A stretch of 64,000 nucleotides of DNA from assembly GCF_000002865.3 (NCBI RefSeq), contig NW_001865063.1, positions 221,238 to 285,237 on the forward strand, given 5' to 3'. A program made the position numbers and the translations under genes. The notes beneath the pieces are model-generated. The model was not told the DNA's origin. It did not search any database and worked only from the letters and a program-made list of their open reading frames with translations. The DNA is from Monosiga brevicollis MX1 (Eukaryota; Opisthokonta; Choanoflagellata; Craspedida; Salpingoecidae). Positions 27,023-36,514 of the stretch are shown in pieces (the first letter of the stretch is position 1; each line of letters starts with the position of its first letter).

Positions 27023-29627
27023 ATGAGCACGATGCGGCGTCTCGGGCTTGTGTCACTGACTTTGCTGGGCCTGTTGCTCAGCGAGGGTCATGCGTCCCAG
27101 CCGAATATTCTTTTTATCGCAAGTTCAAGTGCTGGGGAGTGATGCGCTGTGGATCACCCTTGCTGAGCCCTCACACACGCCGCGGGCTTCACTCGGAATC
27201 GCATCGGACATCTGTAGGTAGCAGACGACTTGGGGTTTGGAGATCTGGGCTACACCGGGAGTAGCATTGCCACGCCTCACATTGATGCATTGGCTCGCAA
27301 TGGCAAGTTTCTCGCCCTACTTCACCGTGGCATCTGAGCTATCATGCCAACCAAGTGCTGATGGTTTCTTGCTTCGATTCCATGCTGAAGCGCAGGCACA
27401 ATTTTGGGCCATTACTATGTTATGCACTGCTGCACACCCACCCGCAGTGCCATTCACACGGGCCGGTGCGTTGACTCTGTCACAGCTTGTTGCCTCGGTG
27501 CGATGGATGAATCAAACCGTCCAGACTGTCCGACATTCATGCCGCGCACATGCGCTCGCGCTGCAGATACAACATCCGCTATGGCTTGCAAACCGGCGTC
27601 ATTCCCAACAACAAGCCCTATGGCCTCAATCTCACCGAGGCGCTCCTTCCAGAATACATGCGCAATCTAGGCTATGATACCCACGCTCTTGGCAAAGTGC
27701 GGCCCCAGCGCTTCCTCTCTGTGCGCTTGCGACGCGACGATATTTGTCTCCCCAATTACTCACAAACGCACACGCTTTCGCAATCCCCATGCTGCCCCTT
27801 GGCCCACAACATCTTGATTGGAGAATGCAGTGGCACCTCGGTTCGCTGCAACACATGTTTACTGCCTCACAACCTCGCGCTCAGCTGTGGCCAATCGCGA
27901 GCACTCACTTTGCGACCATGCTCATGGACATCCTCCTTAGGCCTCTATGAATGGGCCTACACCCCTACGTTTCGTGGCTATAATTCGTTTTATGGCTATT
28001 ACAGTGGCTCGCAGGTCGTGCTCGCGACCTTCTTCCACCCGTCCTTTCTATCCAACTCTTGCCATTGTAAGCGAGTGGCTTATGCACAACACCGCCTTTA
28101 TCATGGTATTGCAGGACTACTACACTCACAAGGACTCGGGCATCGACTTTCACATTGACAACGGCCCCAATTGTGGTCCCAATTGCTCTCAAACTGATCT
28201 CAACGCTACAGGCACCTATTCCACCCTCCTCTACGCTGGTAGGCACCAGCGATTTGCTGCCATCTGTGAGCGAGCGACGCCAACTGGATAGTAATGCTCA
28301 TATGGTACCCACCCTTCCCTGCTCCTCAACCAAGACCGAGCTCGCCAGATTATTGCAGCGCACAATACCAGCAAGCCTCTGTTCATGTACATGGCCTTCC
28401 AGGTGAGAAGTATCACGAGGACACGCCAGGGCTGCATGCTAACAAGGAGAAACTAGGTCGTGCCTTCCGGACCTCATTGGGTGTGCTAGTCCGTCCACTG
28501 TCCTATTCAAGCACCGGCCTCATATGTGGCACCCTACGCACACTTGGACCCCAACCGTCAAGTTTTTGCCGGCATGGTAGCGGCCATGGACGAAGCCATT
28601 GGCAACATCACATCGGCTCTTCATGCACGGAGCATGTTCGACAACACCTTGATTATTTTTACCACAGACAACGGTATTGCTACTCCCGTATCTGCCAGCA
28701 TCTTCCCGGCGCACAGGAAGCGCGCCTCATGCCCAGTGCCTTCTTTGTCAAATGCGTCATGCTAGGAGGACCAGTGGGGTCCCACAATGACAAGCCACAA
28801 GGCATTGGCTGTGCCACAGGCTCGCAAAACTACCCGCTGCGAGGTGGCAAAGGGGCATACTTTCAGGTATGATGGCGCCGATAGGCAAAGAGAAAGAGTG
28901 AAGGAGACTGGCAGACACTGACAAGTGATTATCCGCCTGCCTGGTCGCATCGTGTCAGGGTGGCGTGCGTGGCACAGCCTGGGTGCACGGTGCACAAGTC
29001 CACCCAGCCTTGCGCGGCACGACAAACTACAACCTAATGCATGCAGTCGATTGGTTGCCTACGCTGGTGGACCTGGGTGCCATCAATGGCAGTCTTCCAA
29101 ACTGGCACAAGCCACTGGATGGCGTCTCCCAGTATCCAATGCTGTTTGAAAACGCCGGTCCTCAACGAGAACACGCCCTCATCAACATTGAGCGCTCGCA
29201 TCCCACCACAGCCCCTTGCCAGGGCCCACAATGTAGCCCAACGAGCCCCGCCTGCAATGGCGTGGGTCAATATGCGGTGATGAAGGGCCGATACAAGCTA
29301 CTCCTGGGAGGGGGTGGTCTACCCAACAACTGGTACCACGACGACCACCCCTACAATGGCACCGCACCAACGCCTCAGGACCAGTGCTTGGTTGCGTGCT
29401 GCCAGGACTGCTGTGATGCCGTGCCGGCCATCCAGCTGTATGACGTCCTGGCCGATGAGGGTGAGCACTACAATCTGGCCCCAACCCGGCCCGACCTGGT
29501 AGCGGACCTCATGACCGTCGTACACCTGTACAACACCTCCACCTATGTGGAAGCCCTACTGAATCGCATCCCCGTCAACACCAGCTGCCCATATAACAAC
29601 GCTCAAGGCATTCTCACACCCTGTTAA
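27023..29627 (+). CDS. Arylsulfatase, ARSB-like, secreted or lysosomal
   Basis: Eleven exons: 27023-27118, 27218-27302, 27396-27465, 27567-27696, 27831-27840, 27941-28014, 28115-28238, 28335-28402, 28490-28673, 28766-28866, 28959-29627 (1611 nt, 536 residues, in phase). Formylglycine-dependent sulfatases cleave sulfate esters; ARSB (N-acetylgalactosamine-4-sulfatase, ~533 residues) is the best match. A signal peptide ([19 protein letters not shown]) precedes [17 protein letters not shown] with metal ligands D35/D36. The signature [12 protein letters not shown] has C73 as formylglycine precursor. [30 protein letters not shown] and FTTDNGGPVG follow as in ARSB. Introns 1 and 2 use GC donors (both GCAAGT) and exon 5 is only 10 nt, encoding most of WHLG. 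Sequons are numerous. Confidence 0.93.
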
Positions 29628-29713
29628 GGCAACCAACATTATTGATTGAGAAATGATGACAATATCAATGCTCCCTTTGTTTCATATATTTGATTTATTG
29701 TGCCACAGTCATT
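29628..29713. promoter_or_regulatory. 5' flank of tRNA-like gene 1 with TATA-like box
   Basis: ATATAT at 29684-29689 lies about 28 bases upstream of the RNA start. A TATA-like box at the same distance precedes copies 2 (30104-30108) and 4 (about 31382-31387) and the true tRNA-Lys (about 32020-32028, minus gene). Upstream TATA boxes assist Pol III at tRNA genes in some lineages; the role here is inference. Confidence 0.5.
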
Positions 29714-29855
29714 GGGGCCTCATTAGCTCAGTCGGTAGAGCATCAGACTCTTAATCTGAGGGTCACGGGTTCGAGACGACTGCACGACCTCCCCGTACGC
29801 ATTACAATCGCTTCTGATTGTGATGCGGGCATGAGGCTGAGTACCCCTTCTTTTT
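29714..29855 (+). ncRNA. tRNA-Lys(CUU)-like RNA with extra arm, copy 1
   Basis: Parts: GGG leader; acceptor-like GCCTCAT (29717-29723); T8-A9; D arm GCTC/GAGC; anticodon arm TCAGA-CTCTTAA-TCTGA (anticodon CTT, Lys); variable GGGTC; T-stem ACGGG with TTCGAGA. Instead of closing with CCCGT straight away, 15 extra bases intervene. CCCGT is then followed by a ~34-base hairpin (GCATTACAATC pairing with GATTGTGATGC). Only then comes ATGAGGC (29831-29837), which pairs perfectly with the 5' GCCTCAT. CCCC and a T run end it. The A box and the B-box core GGTTCGA are intact. It could be a functional, odd tRNA-Lys, a tRNA-derived small RNA or a SINE founder; no poly-A tail or target-site duplication was seen. 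Confidence 0.75.
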
Positions 29856-30134
29856 GCTCTCCTCTCCCTTGCTTTTGGCAACGCTGCTTTTATGCTGTCC
29901 CCCTTCATGCTCGTCGTGTGGGCGCTGTACTGTCTGTGTTGATCATGGGTTGTTTTTGCTTTGCTGCTTCCTGCTACCTGCGGTCATGTTCGACCTGTTT
30001 TTTATTGCTTTGGACAACCACTTTTTGCTCAGTCACACAGCTCGTTCATCAATCAATGTGAGGTGGCTGACCAAATACAAAGTCAGCATGACACAACGCC
30101 ATTTATATGTGCTATTTCAACTCACAATAACATC

Positions 30135-30276
30135 GGGGCCTCATTAGCTCAGTCGGTAGAGCATCAGACTCTTAATCTGAGGGTCACGGGTTCGAGACGA
30201 CTGCACGACCTCCCCGTACGCATTACTATCTTTACAGCTTGGAATGCGGGCATGAGGCTGAGTACCCCTTCTTTTT
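30135..30276 (+). ncRNA. tRNA-Lys(CUU)-like RNA with extra arm, copy 2
   Basis: Identical to copy 1 from the leading GGGG through CCCCGTACGCATTAC. The extra arm then differs (ends in GGAATGCGGGC) before ATGAGGC at 30252-30258, CCCC and TTCTTTTT. The 35 bases upstream (30100-30134) match those of copy 4 at all but a few positions, so the unit was duplicated with its promoter. A second T run follows at about 30280-30290. Confidence 0.75.
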
Positions 30277-30857
30277 GCTTTTTTTTTTTTGTGGTTCAAC
30301 TGGGGTGGTGTAGCTGCTTCTTGAGGCTCGCAAGGCGACAACTACGGGGAGGTGGTGGACCGTGGACCCGGGGGGCACGCGACCCAACCAGTGTGTGCCT
30401 TTTTGCCCAATGGTGGGTGGGGTCATGATGAACTGTCCGCAGCTGGAGAAGGGCTGCTCGATGTTCTTCTCAATGCCAGTTATGGGCAAGAATTTGATGA
30501 CTACATCTCCCTGCCCCAGTGCCGGCTGTGATTGAGCGTGCGACCGTCTTTCGTTCAGGTTCAGGAACGGGGTGGAGCAAACGACATGTCGACCGACCGT
30601 ATCATTGAGGAATGGTTCATGCACATTGAACCGACCGCGTGTTATGATAGACGCGTGTTATGATAGACGCGACCCACCTTGCGTTGGGGATGATGTGCGA
30701 GATGTGGGTCCTTTTTTTTTCCCACACTCATTCATGTGCTGCTCAAAAGTGTGGTGTCCCGTGCTTCCGCCAGCTGTACACGTGCTCGAAAGGATCCAGC
30801 GGGGAAACGTGGAAGCATGTGGAGGTTACATGTGGATTTAGATCAGCAGTAGTCATC

Positions 30858-31004
30858 GGGGCCTCATTAGCTCAGTCGGTAGAGCATCAGACTCTTAATC
30901 TGAGGGTCACGGGTTCGAGATGACTGTTCGACCTCCCCGTACGCATAGCAGCTGCCATTCGGCTGTAATGCGGGCATGAGGCTGAGGAATACCCCTTCTT
31001 TTTT
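30858..31004 (+). ncRNA. tRNA-Lys(CUU)-like RNA with extra arm, copy 3
   Basis: The most diverged copy, 147 bases. The tRNA half is unchanged, but the T-loop insertion reads GATGACTGTTCGACC instead of GACGACTGCACGACC. The extra arm is AGCAGCTGCCATTCGGCTGTA between the conserved GCAT and ATGCGGGC. Its GCAGC/GCTGT pairing replaces the TACAATC/GATTGTG stem of copy 1, so sequence changes while pairing is kept. The trailer is three bases longer before CCCC. Only a weak TATA-like sequence lies upstream. Confidence 0.75.
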
Positions 31005-31413
31005 GCTTTGCTCTTTTTGCGCTTGATTGACTTTGGCTGCCCTGCGCAGCTCGCTCGCTCGTCATGTTATTCACTTGCTTGCCTGTCCCTGCCAACGGGC
31101 TCGCTCACCTGTCCACAAGCCCCCTTCATCCCGACCGACAGGTTCTACCAAAACCTGAGCAAATGGTGCTGCGGTGAACTTTTTGTTTTCCAAAGGTAGC
31201 GGACGTGCACGTGTGTGACATGTGAAGTGTTGTTGCCTATCTATCGTCTTCCTTGAGTAGGGGAGGCAGCAAGCAAGGTGAGAGAGACGGTCCTGAATCT
31301 CTCTCCTCTCTCTCAGTCTCACGTGGGAGGCTGGCCAATTGAACATGCTGACAATTCTCATTCAGAGCCTTTCAGAGTCATTCATATGTGTTATTTCAAA
31401 TCACAATAACATC

Positions 31414-31555
31414 GGGGCCTCATTAGCTCAGTCGGTAGAGCATCAGACTCTTAATCTGAGGGTCACGGGTTCGAGACGACTGCACGACCTCCCCGTACGC
31501 ATTACAATCTCTACAGCTTGGAATGCGGGCATGAGGCTGAGTACCCCTTCTTTTT
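31414..31555 (+). ncRNA. tRNA-Lys(CUU)-like RNA with extra arm, copy 4
   Basis: Same length and tRNA half as copies 1 and 2. The extra arm (TACAATCTCTACAGCTTGGA between GCAT and ATGCGGGC) looks intermediate between copies 1 and 2. ATGAGGC is at 31531-31537, CCCC at 31544-31547, T run 31551-31555. The upstream 35 bases match copy 2. Its 3' flank runs directly into a minisatellite whose units resemble the terminator region. Confidence 0.75.
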
Positions 31556-31735
31556 GCTCTCCCTTCTCTTGGCAGAGCTTTGCTTTTGCTCTCCCTTCTC
31601 TTGGCAGAGCTTTGCTTTTGCTCTCCCTTCCCTTGGCAAAGCTTTGCTTTTGCTCTCCAAAGCTTTGCTTTTGCTCTCCTTTCCCTTGGCAAAGCTTTGC
31701 TTTTGCTCTCCCTTGGCAAAGATGCTCGCTTTTTC
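31556..31735 (+). repeat. Minisatellite derived from the RNA-gene 3' flank
   Basis: About five imperfect units of roughly 25-45 bases, each containing CTTTGCTTTTGCTCTCC and CTTGGCAAAG or CTTGGCAGAG. The unit start resembles the sequence just after the T run of copies 1 and 4, suggesting expansion from that flank. Confidence 0.8.
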
Positions 31736-31920
31736 TGCGTATGCTTCTCCCTTGCCTTTGCAGACACAACCCCCTAGCCAAGCAAGAATGACTTTTGCTC
31801 TCCCTGGCGCCTTCCTCTACCATCTGACTAACCAGCAGCACAACACAAACATAGCAAACAAAAAATGGCTCAACTTCTGTTGACAGGTAGAACGAGGAGT
31901 TGCGCGACAAAAAATATACA

Positions 31921-31992
31921 GCCCTACACGGGACTCGAACCCGTGACCCTCAGATTAAAAGTCTGATGCTCTACCGACTGAGCTAGTAGGGC
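31921..31992 (-). tRNA. tRNA-Lys (anticodon TTT)
   Basis: A complete 72-base cloverleaf without intron: acceptor GCCCTAC/GTAGGGC, D arm GCTC/GAGC, anticodon arm TCAGA-CTTTTAA-TCTGA, variable GGGTC, T arm ACGGG-TTCGAGT-CCCGT. CCA is not encoded, as expected in eukaryotes. A TATA-like box lies about 30 bases upstream (near 32020-32028) and a T6 terminator just downstream (31905-31911). Bases 8 to ~58 equal those of the four CTT-like genes on the other strand except at the anticodon. Confidence 0.97.
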
Positions 31993-32355
31993 AGCCACTG
32001 AACGTGCAACCGATAAACTCATATATATTCCATTATTGTCTCATTTGTTTCAAAAATGCTGACAAATCATTGGGTGATGGACTGACCTCAACTTTATGTG
32101 TCCCTGGGACTTGTTCATCGGATGGTTCATCGGATGGCAGGCAAGTGGAGCACCTCGTGAATTGGCATGAGCGTGTGGTGTGATTGGGGTCAATTATGGT
32201 GAGAGAGTTGGCACAATGCTCGCGCAATGGATACGGCCGGGCTGCTGCGCAAGGTGGCCATCGAGATCGCACCACCACGACAGGCCTATGGGTCTGGGAT
32301 CGGAAAACATCGCCAAGCGCAAGCAGGTGGTGTGGCGCCATGTTCTCACCCTAAC

Positions 32356-33015
32356 TTAAGCCATGCAGATGGAGAGGGTGCAGCTGGCAAACTGCTCAGC
32401 CACGTCTACCTCGTCGAATATGCTATCCAAGGATGTGATGTATTGGCCGGCACCGTCGACTACGTATGTGTCCGCCTGCTGCCAGGCAGCCGTGCAGCCC
32501 TGGCCTATCGAGGTGTTGGTACCGAATAGCGTGACGCTGACGGCTATTTGTGCCTCGCAGTAGATGGGACTGGCGGTGGGCGCCGCGTTGGTGACGTTGG
32601 GTGGCAGGTTGATGGCCCGTGCTGCGATCGCGGGGCCCACTTGGAACGAAGCCGAGTGCCCGCACCCAGGCGTTGGTGCGAAAAGCGTGTTGAAGAAGGC
32701 CACGACACCAGCTGTGCCTTGATAGCGAGGTGTTAACCACGCGGGTGCCGCAATCGATGCGTTGCTGGAGAATCGCTTGGCCAACTCCACGGCCGTGGCA
32801 TTTCGTGCGCTGTCAGAATGGTCGTTGTAGCCCTGCTCGTTCAGTGCATAAATGTCCGCCAGCAACGGCGTGCACACGCTCGTCGCTGATCTCACTGGTG
32901 CTGTCGCTGGTGGTGTGGCACGTGTCTGCGGTCCGATCGCCAGTCCCACGCCGACTAACACGCTCAGCACCGCAATCGCCTGCCTGGTGTACCTCGGGCT
33001 GTTTGTACTGGCCAT
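32356..33015 (-). CDS. Hypothetical secreted or membrane-anchored NTF2/SnoaL-like protein
   Basis: Single exon, 219 residues from the ATG at 33015 (an upstream in-frame extension exists but this ATG directly precedes the hydrophobic segment). Residues ~14-30 (AIAVLSVLVGVGLAIG) form a signal peptide or anchor. The rest, with ADIYALNEQGYNDH, a YQGTAGVVAFFNTLF helix and late strands (AAWQQADTYVVDGAGQYI, SLDSIFDEVD), resembles the cone-shaped NTF2-like fold seen in SnoaL and polyketide-cyclase-like proteins. Five cysteines and several sequons fit an extracytoplasmic location. I do not recognise a specific family; function unknown. Confidence 0.65.
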   Translation of the reverse strand: MASTNSPRYTRQAIAVLSVLVGVGLAIGPQTRATPPATAPVRSATSVCTPLLADIYALNEQGYNDHSDSARNATAVELAKRFSSNASIAAPAWLTPRYQGTAGVVAFFNTLFAPTPGCGHSASFQVGPAIAARAINLPPNVTNAAPTASPIYCEAQIAVSVTLFGTNTSIGQGCTAAWQQADTYVVDGAGQYITSLDSIFDEVDVAEQFASCTLSICMA

Positions 33016-33656
33016 GTTGGCTGGTGTCTCTCTTCGAAACGTTCTTCTCGTTCTCGTTCTGGCCCACGTGTATGTAAATTCTGGTCCGCAAGACACGCCG
33101 GCCCCGTCAACTGTCGGAAACTGCGCGATATCGCGCTCAAAAGTTTTTGGTTTTTGATTTTTTGATCAAGAAAGTGCATGACATCCGCTTTCTGTGATTT
33201 TCAGCTAATTTTACGCCTTTTTCCGGTTAATTTCCGCGAATTTTCGTGTCTTTTCGTTGTACCCCTGTTTCCGTCCCTCCTGAGGCGCGCTGAGGGTGGT
33301 GGCTGGAGTGCAGGGCACTTTGGTTTTTGCGTCTGTTGCTCTGGCTCTGTTTCTCTTCAGCATGTCACGTCGTACGAACACGATCCAGTTTGAAAGGAGC
33401 TCGTGTCACTTCTTTTATGTTCTCAACTACATCACGAACCAGGGGTTAGTACTTTCATCTCTGTGTTGCTCGACATGTGGAATAGAAACCCTTATCAAGA
33501 ATCAAAGAGACGAATGGGTGTGCTACTACACTCACAAGAAAGAGCGCAATAGACATGTGTAATATGCATGTGATTAGCAGGGCCAGTGAAGAGGAGCAAT
33601 ATCCGAGTCGATTGCCAGAAGAGAAAAGTTACTACTCTTCAACCATACGACGCAGC
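33016..33656. other. Intergenic, no supported features
   Basis: Separates the start of the NTF2-like gene from the end of the aldolase-like gene, both on the minus strand. Partly AT-rich (33120-33260). No coding exon or repeat of note. Confidence 0.5.
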
Positions 33657-36022
33657 TCACAGGCCTGGACCCCGGCCCTCGATGGCTTCGACGCGTTCCA
33701 CAATGCCGTCTCGCACAAACACCATGAAATCGAACATATTGACGGTGGGGTCGCAGTGGCCTGGAATGAGTCGCAGCAAGGTGCCCACCTGGGCGTCAGG
33801 CAGGGCACCCGAGTCACCCAGCATCAAGACACCGTGTTCGTCGCCACCATTCTGATAGCGCACCTAAAGGTAGGTGGAAAAGCCGGGCAGCATGGCACAG
33901 AATTATCACGGCCCGTTCCACCCATCAATACAGGGGCAAGAGGCAATCCGGGTAGAGCTTACCCGAGATTCATCAAACGCCACACCCCGTCCAGCTGCCT
34001 GCGTGGCCGTCTCATCGACAACGGTAGGCGGACCCGAATCCAAGGACACCGCCTACAACGGCACCATGAGCTACACGCAAACACCGTGCTAGATGGACAC
34101 ACGACCCAGAACTGTTCGCGCGCGAACATGCATGCACACACAACCATACGCACCTTCATGCCCGCGTCCACGACCAAGCGATCAGGGTTGGTGTGCGACA
34201 TGACGGTCGTCAACACAAAGAGTGCATGCTCAAACTGCGAGACATGCCCCCCACCCTGCGGTCTCGACGCATCGCACGCACACTCGAGGTAAGTCTGCAA
34301 AGCCAAAGATCGGGACGAGGCACATTCGCGACCCAAGACAAAGAAAGTGTCACAGACCTCGGCAAGGTTTCGACCATAATCCGCATCCATAAACATGAAG
34401 GAGCCTGCGAGCAAACGACAGAGTCGCATGAGAGAAGCGAGGCGCAACCTGTGGGCCGAGACGGAGACGGAGCCAAACCACTGACCAGCCTGCACTTCGG
34501 TATGGACGCCGCAGGTGCCCTCAAGCATAAAAGTGCCAGTACCACACCCTATAACACCGCCATGTTAGATTATCACGAGTCCACGACAAGGAGTAGATCA
34601 GTTTCGCGGTCCAGCGCCAAGGGGGTGGAGGTAAATCGCACCGCTGACGTCGGGACACGGCAGCCGGGCATCAAGAAGGGTTTGACGGGCAGCTCGAGCC
34701 TTTGCCGCCACCTCATCCACAAGCCGCTGTCGGTCAGCATGCGCACGCACATGTTGCAATGCACCCTACAAAGCACGAGTGTTCGAGCCGGGGGGGGGGG
34801 GGCGGGTAAGCGTGGGTCGGTAGTGTGTTTATTCGGTTGCAACCAGAGGTACGCGTCTTCAGGCGACCTTTGAAGCGACTGGCACAAAGGGAGAAGCAAG
34901 GCGCCAACCTGGTAGCACTGCAGGCCACGGAAAGTCAGATCTGGGTGCTCGTCAATAAAACGGGCCAACTCGAGCAACACGGGCGAGTCATGATCAATTC
35001 CACAGCTACGAACAAAGCACGGCCCGTGAGAGTGTGCGGACGATGGCCATACAAAGGCAGGGTACTGCAGCGTACCGGTTTTGTCCGACGTTCACTTCAA
35101 TCCAGATACCCAAGCGAACGGCGGCCAGTCGGCACTGCTCAGCCACCTCGCGTAGGTTGGACATGTCATCAACAAGCACAGACAGGGTTTTATCCTTGGA
35201 GGCTGCTTCCTTGGCCTGCGTGCGTAATAAACGGTGAAGTCGGGGTGCAATTTGAAAGCCACAAGCCAGCGGACGCGCGAATCAACATCCGACGTAAAAT
35301 AGGTTACCAGGCGCATGAGGCGTGCAATCTTGGGCTTGCCCACAATTTCGTTGGTCACCATGACATCCTTGACCTAAGGGGAGAGGAGGGGGAAGAGGGA
35401 GCCAGGCAAAGCCCCACATGACAGCGTCAGTCTTGCCGTGCCTGGGTGGCCATTTGACGGGGCGAGCACCGTGGCCTCGGACCCACCGAAGAGCCGGCAA
35501 GGATGGCTTGGGCCTCGTCCAGCTTTTGACAACACACGGCCGCCTGAGGTGCGGAAGAGGGCCGGAGCAAGAGTCACACAGAAACACAGCCGCAGGTTGA
35601 GAGAGAAGCAGCGAAGAGAAAAGGAGTATGATCAACACGCGCACGGGGAGCTGGTGTGTAGGAGCGGTGGTAGGGCCAAGGGTCACAACCAGAGGCAGAG
35701 CCTACCGCGCCGTTTTGCAGCTGGAGGTCAACCAGGTAGGGCGTCTTGTGGGTCTTGGCATGTGGGCGCAGACGCATATGCGGGAATCCAGCCATGACCT
35801 TGCGCATCGTGCCAAGGTTGCGCTCCAGCGCGCTAGTGACACCAGTGACGAGCGGCGGCGCATGAGCGACCGGATCCATCTTTGACCACATCAAATCTCG
35901 AGCCGGGGGGGTGGGGGGGGGTAGCCAGCATCTCACGTCATATCAACAAGCAAAGCCGGCGTATCAATCTCGGCCAGCGTCATGCCGGGCCGCACGGCAC
36001 ATTGCAACACCCGCTTGGCCAT
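33657..36022 (-). CDS. D-threonine aldolase / D-serine dehydratase-like PLP enzyme
   Basis: Twelve exons: 36022-35937, 35832-35706, 35543-35487, 35373-35308, 35215-35076, 35005-34909, 34765-34642, 34548-34486, 34404-34358, 34294-34154, 34052-33963, 33863-33657 (1245 nt, 414 residues, in phase). It is a fold-type III (alanine-racemase-like) enzyme. ALLVDMTALERNL opens the barrel; RPHAKTHK carries the PLP lysine (K55). Then come VTNEIVGKPK, RLGIWIEVNVGQNRCG, SGCGTGTF, FMDADYGRN and ALSLDSGPP-like AVSLDSGPP. The C-terminal metal site is DEHG plus PGHCDPTVN (H382, D384). As I recall the family, H-x-D is typical of D-threonine/D-3-hydroxyaspartate aldolases, whereas D-serine dehydratases have H-x-C, so aldolase is favoured. 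Substrate remains inference. Confidence 0.85.
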
Positions 36023-36106
36023 GATGCCCCCCTCCCCGTCCTCTCCCCACAACGCGGACGCGCGACGACAAAACTGTGAGTCCCCAGTGCCAGTGCAGCC
36101 GTGAGA

Positions 36107-36152
<46 letters not shown>

Positions 36153-36330
36153 TTGGTGAGAGAGAGAGTGTGTGAACGCAATTTTACTGCTTTTGACGTT
36201 TCTCTCTCTCTCTCTCTCTCTCGCGCATTTCTCTCTCTCTCTCTCTCTCGCGCATTTCTCGCTCTCTCTCTCATCTAGACACTGACGTCGACACTGACGC
36301 CGAGCTCTGCCTGCATTGCTTCTTGAGCTC

Positions 36331-36373
<43 letters not shown>

Positions 36374-36514
36374 CAGTCTCAGTGCCTTTCGCCCGTCCGT
36401 CCGTCTCTCTCTCTCTCTCTCTCTGTCTGTGTGTGTGTGTGTGTGTGTGTAAGAGAGTCGATTTGTGGGAAGAAGAAGGGGCGAGTCGCGGCGGGGGTGA
36501 GTCAGACCAGCGAG
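36023..36514. promoter_or_regulatory. Bidirectional promoter region with CT/GA arrays
   Basis: Only 492 bases separate the start codons of the aldolase-like gene (-) and farnesyltransferase beta (+). The region holds GA (36110-36147), CT (36201-36270, 36332-36368, 36405-36424) and GT (36428-36450) arrays. Both promoters and 5' UTRs must lie here. No TATA box stands out. Confidence 0.55.

Noticed and set aside
29714-31555. Ordinary tRNA-Lys(CTT) genes
   Set aside because: The T arm does not close at the normal place and the matching acceptor strand lies ~65 bases too far downstream, so the standard cloverleaf does not form without removing sequence.
29714-31555. SINE insertions derived from tRNA-Lys
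   Set aside because: Not fully excluded, but no target-site duplications or A-rich tails were seen. Copies 2 and 4 share upstream flank, and all keep a perfect acceptor pairing and terminator.
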